A DNA stretch of 64,000 nt. Origin: Brevibacillus_H sp041920465 (GTDB lineage Bacteria; Bacillota; Bacilli; Brevibacillales; Brevibacillaceae). The notes beneath the pieces are model-generated. The model did no database searches. It saw only the letters and a list, made by a program, of their open reading frames with translations, and was not told where the DNA came from. A program made the translations under genes and the position numbers. Each line of letters opens with the position of its first letter. Position 1 is the first letter of the stretch. Below are positions 49,765 through 57,921 of the stretch, one piece after another. The stretch is taken from NCBI GenBank assembly GCA_041920465.1, contig JBHGXW010000049.1, forward strand, positions 29,688 to 93,687, written 5' to 3'.

Positions 49765-51752
49765 TTGCTTCCTCCCGGTTCTTTTGCTAACAGGCGGTAT
49801 TTCTCCGCGTATTTGAAAACGGTTAAAACAAACGTGGAATGCGACCAGGTAAGCGGAGCCACCGAGACAGGCTCTCCGGTAAACGGATCAACTTGTTCAG
49901 GCAATACTCCGCTTTCCATGGCATGGCTTTGGACCCACTTCAGCTTTTGTAAAGGTTCTTTCAAATCAGCCAGCGCTTTGGCCTTCGCGATCTCCCACTC
50001 GGCCATCCAAAGCGTGCAAATGATCCAAGGATTCCCCGGAACTTTGGCAATGTCATGGGACTTGCGGAAATAGTAATCTCCTTGATAGCGTGCGAATCCG
50101 CCAACAGCCGTCTGAACCTGCAAGCTTTTTTTGACAACCTCCATGGTATTCACCACCCGCGGATCATCGGCCGGCAGTACACCGAAGGCAAACAGTCCGA
50201 ACAAACTGCTCTCCACCGTGTAATCTTTGCGGATCTGGCCATCCGGCTCCAGATAGATTCCTCGCAAAAACCGGCCTGCCGCTTCATCGTACAAGTGGCG
50301 AATCATGGCTTCCTTCACCCGATCAGCCGCTTCCTGATAGCGAAGAAAGCGGTGCTCGTCACCGAACAGCTTGGCAAAGCTGGCGCCAGCCGAAAGCCCG
50401 GCGTAGACGGAAGCCGCGGTGAACGTAAAAATGCCGCGCCTCTCTTCCCACAAATCGTAGCTGGGCAAGGGCAATTGTAATTCAGGATGAATGTAGCTTA
50501 CGAGAAACCTGGCGCAAGGCCTGATCAAAGAGGCGTACAGCGATTGGCAAAATTCAATCTGTTTCGTTTTTTGGTAATACTCCCACAAAGCATACAGGAC
50601 AAGCGCCGTCTCATCTTCCTGGATCGGAAGCTGAACTTCGCCGCCCTGAATAAAGGGGTGCCAACTGGAGCCAAGCGTGCCGTCCGGATTGTATTTGTGC
50701 CAAAAATAACCGTCCTTGGAAACCACCCTGCTGCAGTATTCATAAAATCCGGTAATCGCTCCGTCATACCCCGCCTGACACATCGCATGAGCAATCAATG
50801 CACCGTCCCTTGGCCAGGTATAACTGTAATGGTCGCGGTTGTACTGCAGAATATCAGAATCGTTGGCGGCAAGAATCGCCCCGTGCTGATCGATTTGTGT
50901 ACGTACAATAAGCAAGCTATGTTTGTACAGGCGGACAATCTCCGGCGGCAAGTCGGCGAAGTCCTGCCAGCTTTTGTTCACCCAGCCTTGCCAATAAATG
51001 CGTACACGGTTTAACAGCCGATCGGCGCCATTTTCCAGCACGTACTGGTTGAGCTCTTTTACTTTCGTATGGGAATCACCGACGCAGAGCCAGTAATGTA
51101 CTGACTCCGACTGTTGGGCAGCCAGACTTATCCGGAAGGAGACAGTACTGTCCACTGACCCCTGGGCAATCGGATTTCCTTCCAGGAAACCGTCTTCCGC
51201 GTCCCGCCACGTACCTTCCGCGTGGTTGAACCGTTTGATCCCCACGCTGTACTGATAAATCCCTTCGGCAGGCGACCTTCCGTTTGCCAGCACATAGACA
51301 TTTCGCTTGTAGTGATACACCGTATGAAGCAGGGGATCATAGACGGCCGTATCCCCTACCTCCGTTTCGTTCAAGCTTAAATCGAGATTGAAAAAGAGGC
51401 GCACTTCCCGATCACGGGGAAAAAGGTTTTGCACGTCCACCCGCTTCAGGTAAATCGTTTCACGCTGATGGATGGCGTCCGCTATTTTCAGCTTCAAACC
51501 CAATCCGGCATGGAAGGCTTCCACATCCGTTACCAGAGATTCATCCTGATACCCGATTTTTCTGTCCCAACCGTCTTCATCCAGCCAACTGAAATGGTCT
51601 TCCACCCAGACCCCCATTTTGCTGTAGTGCCCCCCGATGTGATTCAACTGCCCGACGTAAGGAAAATAAAGGTCCCGCATCTGAAGTTTCTCGTCGAAGT
51701 TTATCAGCATCTTGCCGTTTCCGATTACGAGAGGTCTTGGCACCCTGGTCAC
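49761..51752 (-). CDS. Glycoside hydrolase family 15 protein (glucoamylase-like)
   Basis: A 663-residue (alpha/alpha)6-barrel enzyme likely to remove glucose from non-reducing ends of an alpha-glucan or related oligosaccharide. An N-terminal beta-sandwich domain (about 1-270) is followed by the catalytic barrel with YTWPRDGALIAHAM (about residue 311) and the likely general acid in LWEERRGIFTFTAAS (about 432). No signal peptide is present, so it acts inside the cell, unlike secreted glucoamylases. The start is GTG with GGTGAGGAA next to it. It is 9 bases after the nucleotidyltransferase gene and overlaps the mutase by 4. Confidence 0.87.
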   Translation of the reverse strand: MTRVPRPLVIGNGKMLINFDEKLQMRDLYFPYVGQLNHIGGHYSKMGVWVEDHFSWLDEDGWDRKIGYQDESLVTDVEAFHAGLGLKLKIADAIHQRETIYLKRVDVQNLFPRDREVRLFFNLDLSLNETEVGDTAVYDPLLHTVYHYKRNVYVLANGRSPAEGIYQYSVGIKRFNHAEGTWRDAEDGFLEGNPIAQGSVDSTVSFRISLAAQQSESVHYWLCVGDSHTKVKELNQYVLENGADRLLNRVRIYWQGWVNKSWQDFADLPPEIVRLYKHSLLIVRTQIDQHGAILAANDSDILQYNRDHYSYTWPRDGALIAHAMCQAGYDGAITGFYEYCSRVVSKDGYFWHKYNPDGTLGSSWHPFIQGGEVQLPIQEDETALVLYALWEYYQKTKQIEFCQSLYASLIRPCARFLVSYIHPELQLPLPSYDLWEERRGIFTFTAASVYAGLSAGASFAKLFGDEHRFLRYQEAADRVKEAMIRHLYDEAAGRFLRGIYLEPDGQIRKDYTVESSLFGLFAFGVLPADDPRVVNTMEVVKKSLQVQTAVGGFARYQGDYYFRKSHDIAKVPGNPWIICTLWMAEWEIAKAKALADLKEPLQKLKWVQSHAMESGVLPEQVDPFTGEPVSVAPLTWSHSTFVLTVFKYAEKYRLLAKEPGGSK

Positions 51753-51761
51753 TTCCTCACC

Positions 51762-54167
51762 TTACATATTTTCCTGCGCTTGTTGGAAATCGTAGATTCG
51801 TTTCGCGAAAGAGGAAGCAAGCAATGACGCATTTTGCTGACTGGAACCTTGAGAGATGATGGCCACCTCCGCTTCTTCGGCATCAGGCAGGATGAGCACC
51901 CAGCCTGTTTGATCGTATACTTTGATTCCGTCCACCAACTCAAGCCGTTCCCCCTTCACTTCCTCCATCATCTTTCGCATCACTTTGCCCTTTGAAGCCA
52001 GCGGGCAGAATACGCTTTTGCGCTCCATGTAGCAGGACGGGAGAGGCTCGATGATTTGGCTTAAGCTTTTTTCTTCAACCGCCATCCATTCCAGAATCCG
52101 CACCAGACTGTAAATGGCGTCAAACAGCGGTTGGAACTTGGCGTCAGGGACAACTTCCATCATCGCGCGCGGCGATACTTTGGTCCGGATAATTTCAACG
52201 TTGGCAATGCGGGCGACATGCTCCAGCTCCTTGGGAGCACTCACCGGCAACCCGATTTTGGACAAGGGCTTCTGTTGAAAGCAGGCAATTAATTGCAGAG
52301 CCAGCAGTTTTTCCGAAGTCAACCGTTCCCCCGTTTCGGTATACAAAAAGAAGTGCTCTCCGTTTTTATCGATTTGAATCCCCAGATCGGTCTGGTGCTT
52401 CAGCTGCCCTTCCTGGATCGGGCGGTAAACGACATCCACGCCAATTGCTTGCAAAAACGGCGTCAGCATCGTGGGCAAAAAACGCAGTTCACTTTCCACC
52501 AGCACCTTCAGTCTGCGGCGGCGAATGATGTCTGCATTGATTTCCGCCGACAAAGCCTGCAAATACGCTTGCTCCACGCCATGCTCAATGGACAGACTCC
52601 CCAGTTGATCGGTCAGTGTCCTTGCATAAGTCTCCTGCCAGTAGGCGTTGTTGATCCGTTTTTGATAGTCGCGAGAGATCGGCAATCCGTTGTGATCGAA
52701 AAACTCCATGAGCATCCACTTTTCGTCCGACCGTTCCTGTATGGACAGGTGGACACCGCCATGGCAGCCAAAACTGCGCACTCCGTAACGGGTAACGGGA
52801 GTGATGGTAACCCCGAAATCGATGGTATCAACTCCTGCTGAACAAAGACCGATCATCAGGCTATGCTTGAGCAGTTGAGAAAACGGATGAGAGCAAGCGG
52901 AAACAGCAATTTTGCTGCCCGGTCTCAAGAGGTAGGCATAAGCGGCTGCCAGACGGCTGACGAATTCCGGGTTGATCTCCACATTGGCTACGCCCTTGAT
53001 CCAGCGGCTGCCAAACAAGCTCCTGGGCAGCTGGGAGCTGTATATTAACGAAGTTGTGACGGTCGCATTCTCTTGCACTTCTTTATGCGGCCAGATTTTC
53101 ACTTTGGACTTGATCAGCGACTTGGCCCCGATCCGGCAATGATCGCCGATGACCACGCCATCGCGGACGGATGCGCTCTCGTAAATGCCAACGTTCCGGC
53201 AAACGGTGGCTCCGTTCAGCTCCGAACGCCGGGCAAGGTAAACATTCTCCCAAAGGATCGTTTGTGACAGCTTCGCTCCGCTGGAAATCAACGAATTGGT
53301 GCCGACTATCGAATACGCTCCGACGGAAGCGCCCATTTGCAGATAACTTTTTTCCCCAATATAAGCCGGGCCCTCAATCCGTACCGAGGAATCAATTTTT
53401 ACTCCCGGTTCCAGGTAGATTCGCGGCGCAATTTCCCGGGCTTTGATGTTTAGATTCACCCGTCCGTCCAGCATGTCGAACTGGGCTTGCCGGTAAATCT
53501 CCAGCGAACCAATGTCAGACCAGTATCCATCCGCCGCCATTCCGTACATCGGCAGGTTTTGCTTCAGCAGCATGGGGAAAACGTCCTTGCTGAAGTCGTA
53601 CTCCTGATCCCGCGGGATGCAGGACAACACTTCCGGCTCCAGTATGTAGATCCCGGTGTTGACAGTGTCACTGAATACCTCCGACCAGCTTGGCTTTTCG
53701 AGAAAGCGAATAATCCTGCCCTCATCATCGGTCATCACAATGCCAAACTCCAGCGGATCATCCACCCGTTTGAGCAGAAGGGTAGCTAATGCCTGCTTGC
53801 GTTCATGAAATGCAATGGCTGCCGACAAGTCGATATCAGTCAAGGCATCGCCGCTGACCACGATGAAGCGTTCTTCTTTCAGGAAATCCTGACAATTTTT
53901 GATACTGCCTGCCGTTCCAAGCGGTGTTGTCTCTTCAAAATAGGTAATGGAAACACCAAATGACGATCCATCTCCAAAATAGCTTTTAATCACTTCTGAC
54001 AGGTACTGGACAGTCACAGCGATATCCGTAATCCCGTGTTTTTTCAAAAGTTCGATCGTATATTCCATGCAAGGACGATTCAACAACGGAACCATCGGCT
54101 TGGGTGTCAGGGCAGTCATGGGGAGAAGACGTGTTCCTTTTCCGCCAGCCATGATCACAGCTTTCAT
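51762..54167 (-). CDS. Sugar-1-phosphate nucleotidyltransferase fused to a degenerate phosphohexomutase domain
   Basis: An 801-residue three-part protein. Residues 1-235 are an NTP transferase: MAGGKGTRLLPMTALTPKPM and VSGDALTDIDL are intact. Residues 245-370 are a hexapeptide beta-helix (repeats such as GAYSIVGTNSLISSGAKL). Residues 375-795 are a phosphohexomutase-like domain with none of the catalytic loops: HLSIQERSDEKW (about 470) replaces TASHNP, IDKNGEHF (about 598) replaces DGDADR, and LPDAEEAEV (about 758) replaces RPSGTEP. It probably makes NDP-glucose or GDP-mannose while the second half regulates or binds sugar phosphate. GDP-mannose pyrophosphorylases with such fusions exist in other bacteria. 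Confidence 0.85.
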   Translation of the reverse strand: MKAVIMAGGKGTRLLPMTALTPKPMVPLLNRPCMEYTIELLKKHGITDIAVTVQYLSEVIKSYFGDGSSFGVSITYFEETTPLGTAGSIKNCQDFLKEERFIVVSGDALTDIDLSAAIAFHERKQALATLLLKRVDDPLEFGIVMTDDEGRIIRFLEKPSWSEVFSDTVNTGIYILEPEVLSCIPRDQEYDFSKDVFPMLLKQNLPMYGMAADGYWSDIGSLEIYRQAQFDMLDGRVNLNIKAREIAPRIYLEPGVKIDSSVRIEGPAYIGEKSYLQMGASVGAYSIVGTNSLISSGAKLSQTILWENVYLARRSELNGATVCRNVGIYESASVRDGVVIGDHCRIGAKSLIKSKVKIWPHKEVQENATVTTSLIYSSQLPRSLFGSRWIKGVANVEINPEFVSRLAAAYAYLLRPGSKIAVSACSHPFSQLLKHSLMIGLCSAGVDTIDFGVTITPVTRYGVRSFGCHGGVHLSIQERSDEKWMLMEFFDHNGLPISRDYQKRINNAYWQETYARTLTDQLGSLSIEHGVEQAYLQALSAEINADIIRRRRLKVLVESELRFLPTMLTPFLQAIGVDVVYRPIQEGQLKHQTDLGIQIDKNGEHFFLYTETGERLTSEKLLALQLIACFQQKPLSKIGLPVSAPKELEHVARIANVEIIRTKVSPRAMMEVVPDAKFQPLFDAIYSLVRILEWMAVEEKSLSQIIEPLPSCYMERKSVFCPLASKGKVMRKMMEEVKGERLELVDGIKVYDQTGWVLILPDAEEAEVAIISQGSSQQNASLLASSFAKRIYDFQQAQENM

Positions 54168-54179
54168 TGCATTTCCTCC

Positions 54180-57026
54180 TTATGTTGAGAGAACAACTCC
54201 CTGTGGTGATAAGAAGTGATACAAACGTATTGTTTCGTCCGCGATGTGCGTCCAATTGTATTGGCTAAGCACGGTCTGATAGGCCCGAGCGGCCATCTCA
54301 TGTTTCTCTTCCTGATGCTCCAAAAGCCAATTTAGCTGGGTGACAAGCGAAGGAATATCGCCAGGGTACATCTTTACCCCGTTGTGGCCATGCGTCACAA
54401 TCTCCGAGAATCCGCCGGTATCCGCCACCAAAAGCGGAGTGCGATAGGCACAAGCCTCCAGAGCGACAATCCCGAACGGCTCATACAAACTGGGAAAAAC
54501 GGCCGCATCCGCCAACTGGAAAACCGCGCTCTTCCACTCGTCGTCAACAAAGCCCGCAAACAAGACTTTATCGCCCAAACCTAACCGTACTGCCTGTTCC
54601 TTCAGCTCCGGCAGCATCGGACCTTTGCCGGCAAGCACGAACTTGGCCTCGGGATGGCGGGTCAGAATGTGCGGCGCTGCTTCCAGAAGCAGCTGCACTC
54701 CCTTCTCCCGTACCATCCGTCCGACATAAAAGACGATTTTCTCATTCGGCAGGGCGATTTGTGAACGTACCCTGTCAAGCCGTTCCGGGCTCATCCGCTC
54801 CTGCGGCACGTCGATTCCGTTGGGCAGCACACTGATTTTCATCGGATCAATGCCGAACAGACGGCTCATTTCCCCGGCCATATAATGACTGCAGGCAATC
54901 ACACGATCGGAAGCGTGGGTCAAGCTTGATTCAATTTGGTGAATTTTTGCTTGCATCGGAGTTTGAATGCCCTGATTCCTTCCGTGCTCCATCGCGTGAA
55001 TCGTGGTGACAAGCGGAAGGCCGAAGCGCTCCTTCGCTTCCAGCGCGGCGAAAGCCACCAGCCAATCATGGGCATGAATCAAATCCACTTCCAAACCTTG
55101 TGACATCAGATGCTCCAACTCGTCTGCCATGGCGAGGTTAAGCTGGAATACCCAATCGAAAAAGTCAGTTTGAGCAGCCGGCTGGTACGTACGAAGACGA
55201 TAAACATGCACGCCGTCCACCACTTCCCGCTCCAAGGCTCCTTCCGCCCAGGTGGTCAACAAGTGAACTTCGACATGATGCCAGGCCAGATGCCTGGATA
55301 AATCATAGACCGCTTTGGCAAGTCCCCCCACTGTATGAGGAGGAAATTCCCAACTTAGCATCAGGATGCAAAGCGCCGGTTTCTTGAACTCATTCATTCC
55401 GGTGGCAGCCACATGGGATTGCGATACGTTCAATGTATGCAGTTGTTTTGGCAGATAGTACCACGGATTGATATTGGCAAATATCGGGTAATTTGCTTCC
55501 CACTCCGCAAGCTTCTCCGGGCCGATCTCCCCTTTGCCCAGCTTTTCATACAGCTCGTTAAACCGCACCAAATGGTCATGGGTTCGGCGGATCGCATATT
55601 CCACCGTGGATTGGTTGTCCATAATAAAAGCCCAGTCGCTGCTCTGGGCAAGCATCAATTCACGCGCAGCCTGCTGAAGCACACGCTGCTCCCATTCACT
55701 CGGGGCAATGACGGACGCTGCCATCTCCACCATTCGCCGTTCTGCCTGATGCAAGTGGCGGTAGATCCAATCATTTTTTGGATTGAGCCAAACTTCGCCG
55801 TAACCGTTGCGCCCCCATGAGCACATGGGCAGTCTGGCATAATCGTTTTGTTCATACTCATTCAAATATTCAGTCGGAGTCACCATTCGAAGGACCTTGG
55901 TATCAAACGCCAGCTTACGCATCAGAAAATCAAGAAACTGCGGCCCTTCAAACCACCAGTGACCAAACAGTTCGGCATCATACGGCGCGACAATAACGGG
56001 TTTGCGGTCAAGCTGGGCGCTCGCCCGCTCAATTTGTTGTTCCCGCTGCCACATGAAGTGCCCGGCATGAATTGCTGCTTTTTCCCGTGCCGAATCCGGG
56101 TCGTAATAATCCTTCCCCCCTCCGTCCGAGTTGGTCACACGATGGTATTTCAATCCGGTATGTACGCGGATTCCCGATGGATGGATGTATGGGGCGATAT
56201 AGTCCAAGTCCAGATCAAAGCCGATATCCCGATAATAATCGCGATAATCGAAGTCGCCCGGATAGCCGATTTTTGAGCTCCACACCTGCTCGGAAGACTC
56301 CGGGTCACGGGCAAACGCGGCTACCCCGTATTCCGTCATCAGCGGGGCGTATATGCCTCTGTTCGGCTGGGGCGTTGCATGGTTGATTCCGTGTGTGTCG
56401 ATGAAAAAATAGCCGATTCCCGCTTCTTTCAAAAGCCTGTCTACCCCTGGCGTATAGCCGCACTCCGGCAGCCAGATTCCCTTCGGCTTATAGCCAAACG
56501 CCTCGGCAAAGGTCTCCACGCCCGTCATGATTTGCGCCCGAATCGCTTCCTCCGTCTCCATCAGCGGCAAAAACGCATGGGTAGCCGTGCTGGTAATCAA
56601 CTCCAGCCTGCCCGTCTCGGCAAGCTTGGCAAAGGCCGGAATCAGATTGTATTGATACTTGTTGCAGTAGGAAGCGATGTCGCGAAACCGGTTCCTGTAC
56701 ATGATTGCGTTTTTATATTCGGCCGGGCGGTGGGCGGTGCGTTTTTCTTCCTTTAAGGCAAGTTCCAGCCGGGAAGCCAGATAAGCTTTGGTTCTCTCCT
56801 GAATAAGCGGATCTGAGAGCATCGTAATGAGTGTCGGAGAGAGGGAGAGCGTGAGACGGTAATCAATCCCTTCCATCAACAGCTTTTCCCACACCATTAA
56901 GAGCGGCACGTACGATTCTACGATGGCTTCATAAACCCACCGCTCTTCCAGGTAATCTTCACGGTCCAGATGGCGTACATACGGCAGATGCGCATGCAAG
57001 ACGAGACAAATATATCCCTGATTCAT
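54180..57026 (-). CDS. GH57 domain - GT4 glycosyltransferase fusion (alpha-glucan branching/synthesis)
   Basis: A 948-residue fusion. Residues 1-530 are a GH57 domain (DUF1957 type): LHAHLPYVRH, WLPECGYTPG (nucleophile Glu near 187) and YDAELFGHWWFEG (acid Asp near 349). Residues 550-948 are a GT4 GT-B glycosyltransferase: LMLSWEFPPHTVGGLA at its start and EPFGIVALEACAYRTP (EX7E, about 846) near the end. GH57/DUF1957 proteins are alpha-1,4-glucan branching enzymes or amylases, and GT4 proteins include alpha-glucan synthases. One chain could therefore elongate and branch a glycogen-like polymer. No signal peptide. It lies 12 bases from both neighbours. Confidence 0.87.
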   Translation of the reverse strand: MNQGYICLVLHAHLPYVRHLDREDYLEERWVYEAIVESYVPLLMVWEKLLMEGIDYRLTLSLSPTLITMLSDPLIQERTKAYLASRLELALKEEKRTAHRPAEYKNAIMYRNRFRDIASYCNKYQYNLIPAFAKLAETGRLELITSTATHAFLPLMETEEAIRAQIMTGVETFAEAFGYKPKGIWLPECGYTPGVDRLLKEAGIGYFFIDTHGINHATPQPNRGIYAPLMTEYGVAAFARDPESSEQVWSSKIGYPGDFDYRDYYRDIGFDLDLDYIAPYIHPSGIRVHTGLKYHRVTNSDGGGKDYYDPDSAREKAAIHAGHFMWQREQQIERASAQLDRKPVIVAPYDAELFGHWWFEGPQFLDFLMRKLAFDTKVLRMVTPTEYLNEYEQNDYARLPMCSWGRNGYGEVWLNPKNDWIYRHLHQAERRMVEMAASVIAPSEWEQRVLQQAARELMLAQSSDWAFIMDNQSTVEYAIRRTHDHLVRFNELYEKLGKGEIGPEKLAEWEANYPIFANINPWYYLPKQLHTLNVSQSHVAATGMNEFKKPALCILMLSWEFPPHTVGGLAKAVYDLSRHLAWHHVEVHLLTTWAEGALEREVVDGVHVYRLRTYQPAAQTDFFDWVFQLNLAMADELEHLMSQGLEVDLIHAHDWLVAFAALEAKERFGLPLVTTIHAMEHGRNQGIQTPMQAKIHQIESSLTHASDRVIACSHYMAGEMSRLFGIDPMKISVLPNGIDVPQERMSPERLDRVRSQIALPNEKIVFYVGRMVREKGVQLLLEAAPHILTRHPEAKFVLAGKGPMLPELKEQAVRLGLGDKVLFAGFVDDEWKSAVFQLADAAVFPSLYEPFGIVALEACAYRTPLLVADTGGFSEIVTHGHNGVKMYPGDIPSLVTQLNWLLEHQEEKHEMAARAYQTVLSQYNWTHIADETIRLYHFLSPQGVVLST

Positions 57027-57038
57027 TTCACACCTCGT

Positions 57039-57686
57039 TTATTTGGAGTACACCGTATAGGAAGAAAAATTTTCAAACCAGGCAGGAGACTCATGATGAG
57101 AGACTGGCGAAACCAGCGGATCTCCCCACGGAGCCATCTGATTGCGGGGAGTAGCTATCGGCTCCGACCGAAGAATCGGGCAAAATCTGTTTTCGTGATA
57201 CAACCCAAAATCGGCGATGTACGTTCTCCCCGGCTGGCAATCGGGAATGTACCAGCTGGAGGCTTGGTCATCCACGATAATGTCCCGGTACGTATGCGCA
57301 TTGGCACCGTTAAAGTAACGATCCGTCACGTCGTACAGCCTGATTCCTTTGCGAATATATCGGTAGTCGGTTTGCAAATAAGAGGCAACCATCCGCATCC
57401 GCGGCCAGGTAATCTCCCAATATGCGAACAGGACGGTTGGTCCCTGCGAAAGCAATTTGACCAGGCTATCTCCATAAAAGGATGGTAATTTCCAGTGATG
57501 AGCCTTGCTTCTATCCTCTTGTGCTTGTGTCTGTCCCCATTCAGTTTCTTTTCCATAAGCCTCCTTGGATTGGCGCTTGCATTTTTGCAGCTGGTACTTG
57601 ACTTGTCCGACAGTTAGTCCACATTGGCGTGCAATTTCGGCAATCGGCAAGGACTGTGCACGAAGTTCCAAAATTCGTTCGATCAC
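57039..57686 (-). CDS. DUF4912 protein with N-terminal helix-turn-helix
   Basis: A 215-residue protein. The N-terminus (ERILELRAQSLPIAEIARQC, then GLTVGQVKYQLQKCKRQ) looks like a short helix-turn-helix. A basic linker leads to the DUF4912 domain (about 70-190), with VLFAYWEITWPRM, IRLYDVTDRYF and SWYIPDCQPGRTYIADFG. This beta-sandwich-like domain recurs next to GH57 genes and resembles carbohydrate- or protein-binding Ig-like folds. The GTG at 57686 has AAAGGAG eight bases upstream; an ATG at 57692 is too close. First gene of the alpha-glucan operon; a -10-like TATACT (57735-57740) lies upstream. Confidence 0.75.
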   Translation of the reverse strand: MIERILELRAQSLPIAEIARQCGLTVGQVKYQLQKCKRQSKEAYGKETEWGQTQAQEDRSKAHHWKLPSFYGDSLVKLLSQGPTVLFAYWEITWPRMRMVASYLQTDYRYIRKGIRLYDVTDRYFNGANAHTYRDIIVDDQASSWYIPDCQPGRTYIADFGLYHENRFCPILRSEPIATPRNQMAPWGDPLVSPVSHHESPAWFENFSSYTVYSK

Positions 57687-57849
57687 GAGCATCGCTCCTT
57701 TCTGCCAAAATCCAAAGTCTTTCTACACGAACAAAGTATAGCGCAGCCGCCAAACGAAGGCTGTCGAACGCTGGGCGCAGACAAATTCTTCTTTTGTCGA
57801 GGTCAGCTTGCTTTTTTGTCTATTTATCTCTGCCATGTCGAATCGCCGC

Positions 57850-57878
57850 TTGTCACGCTTGCCAAAACCCGCTATGAT
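57850..57878 (+). promoter_or_regulatory. Promoter of topB
   Basis: TTGTCA (57850-57855) and TATGAT (57873-57878) with a 17-base spacer, about 45 bases before the topB ATG. Confidence 0.6.
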
Positions 57879-57921
57879 CGGCATATCGACAATTCGGAGC
57901 GATAAATGGAAAGGTACAGAT

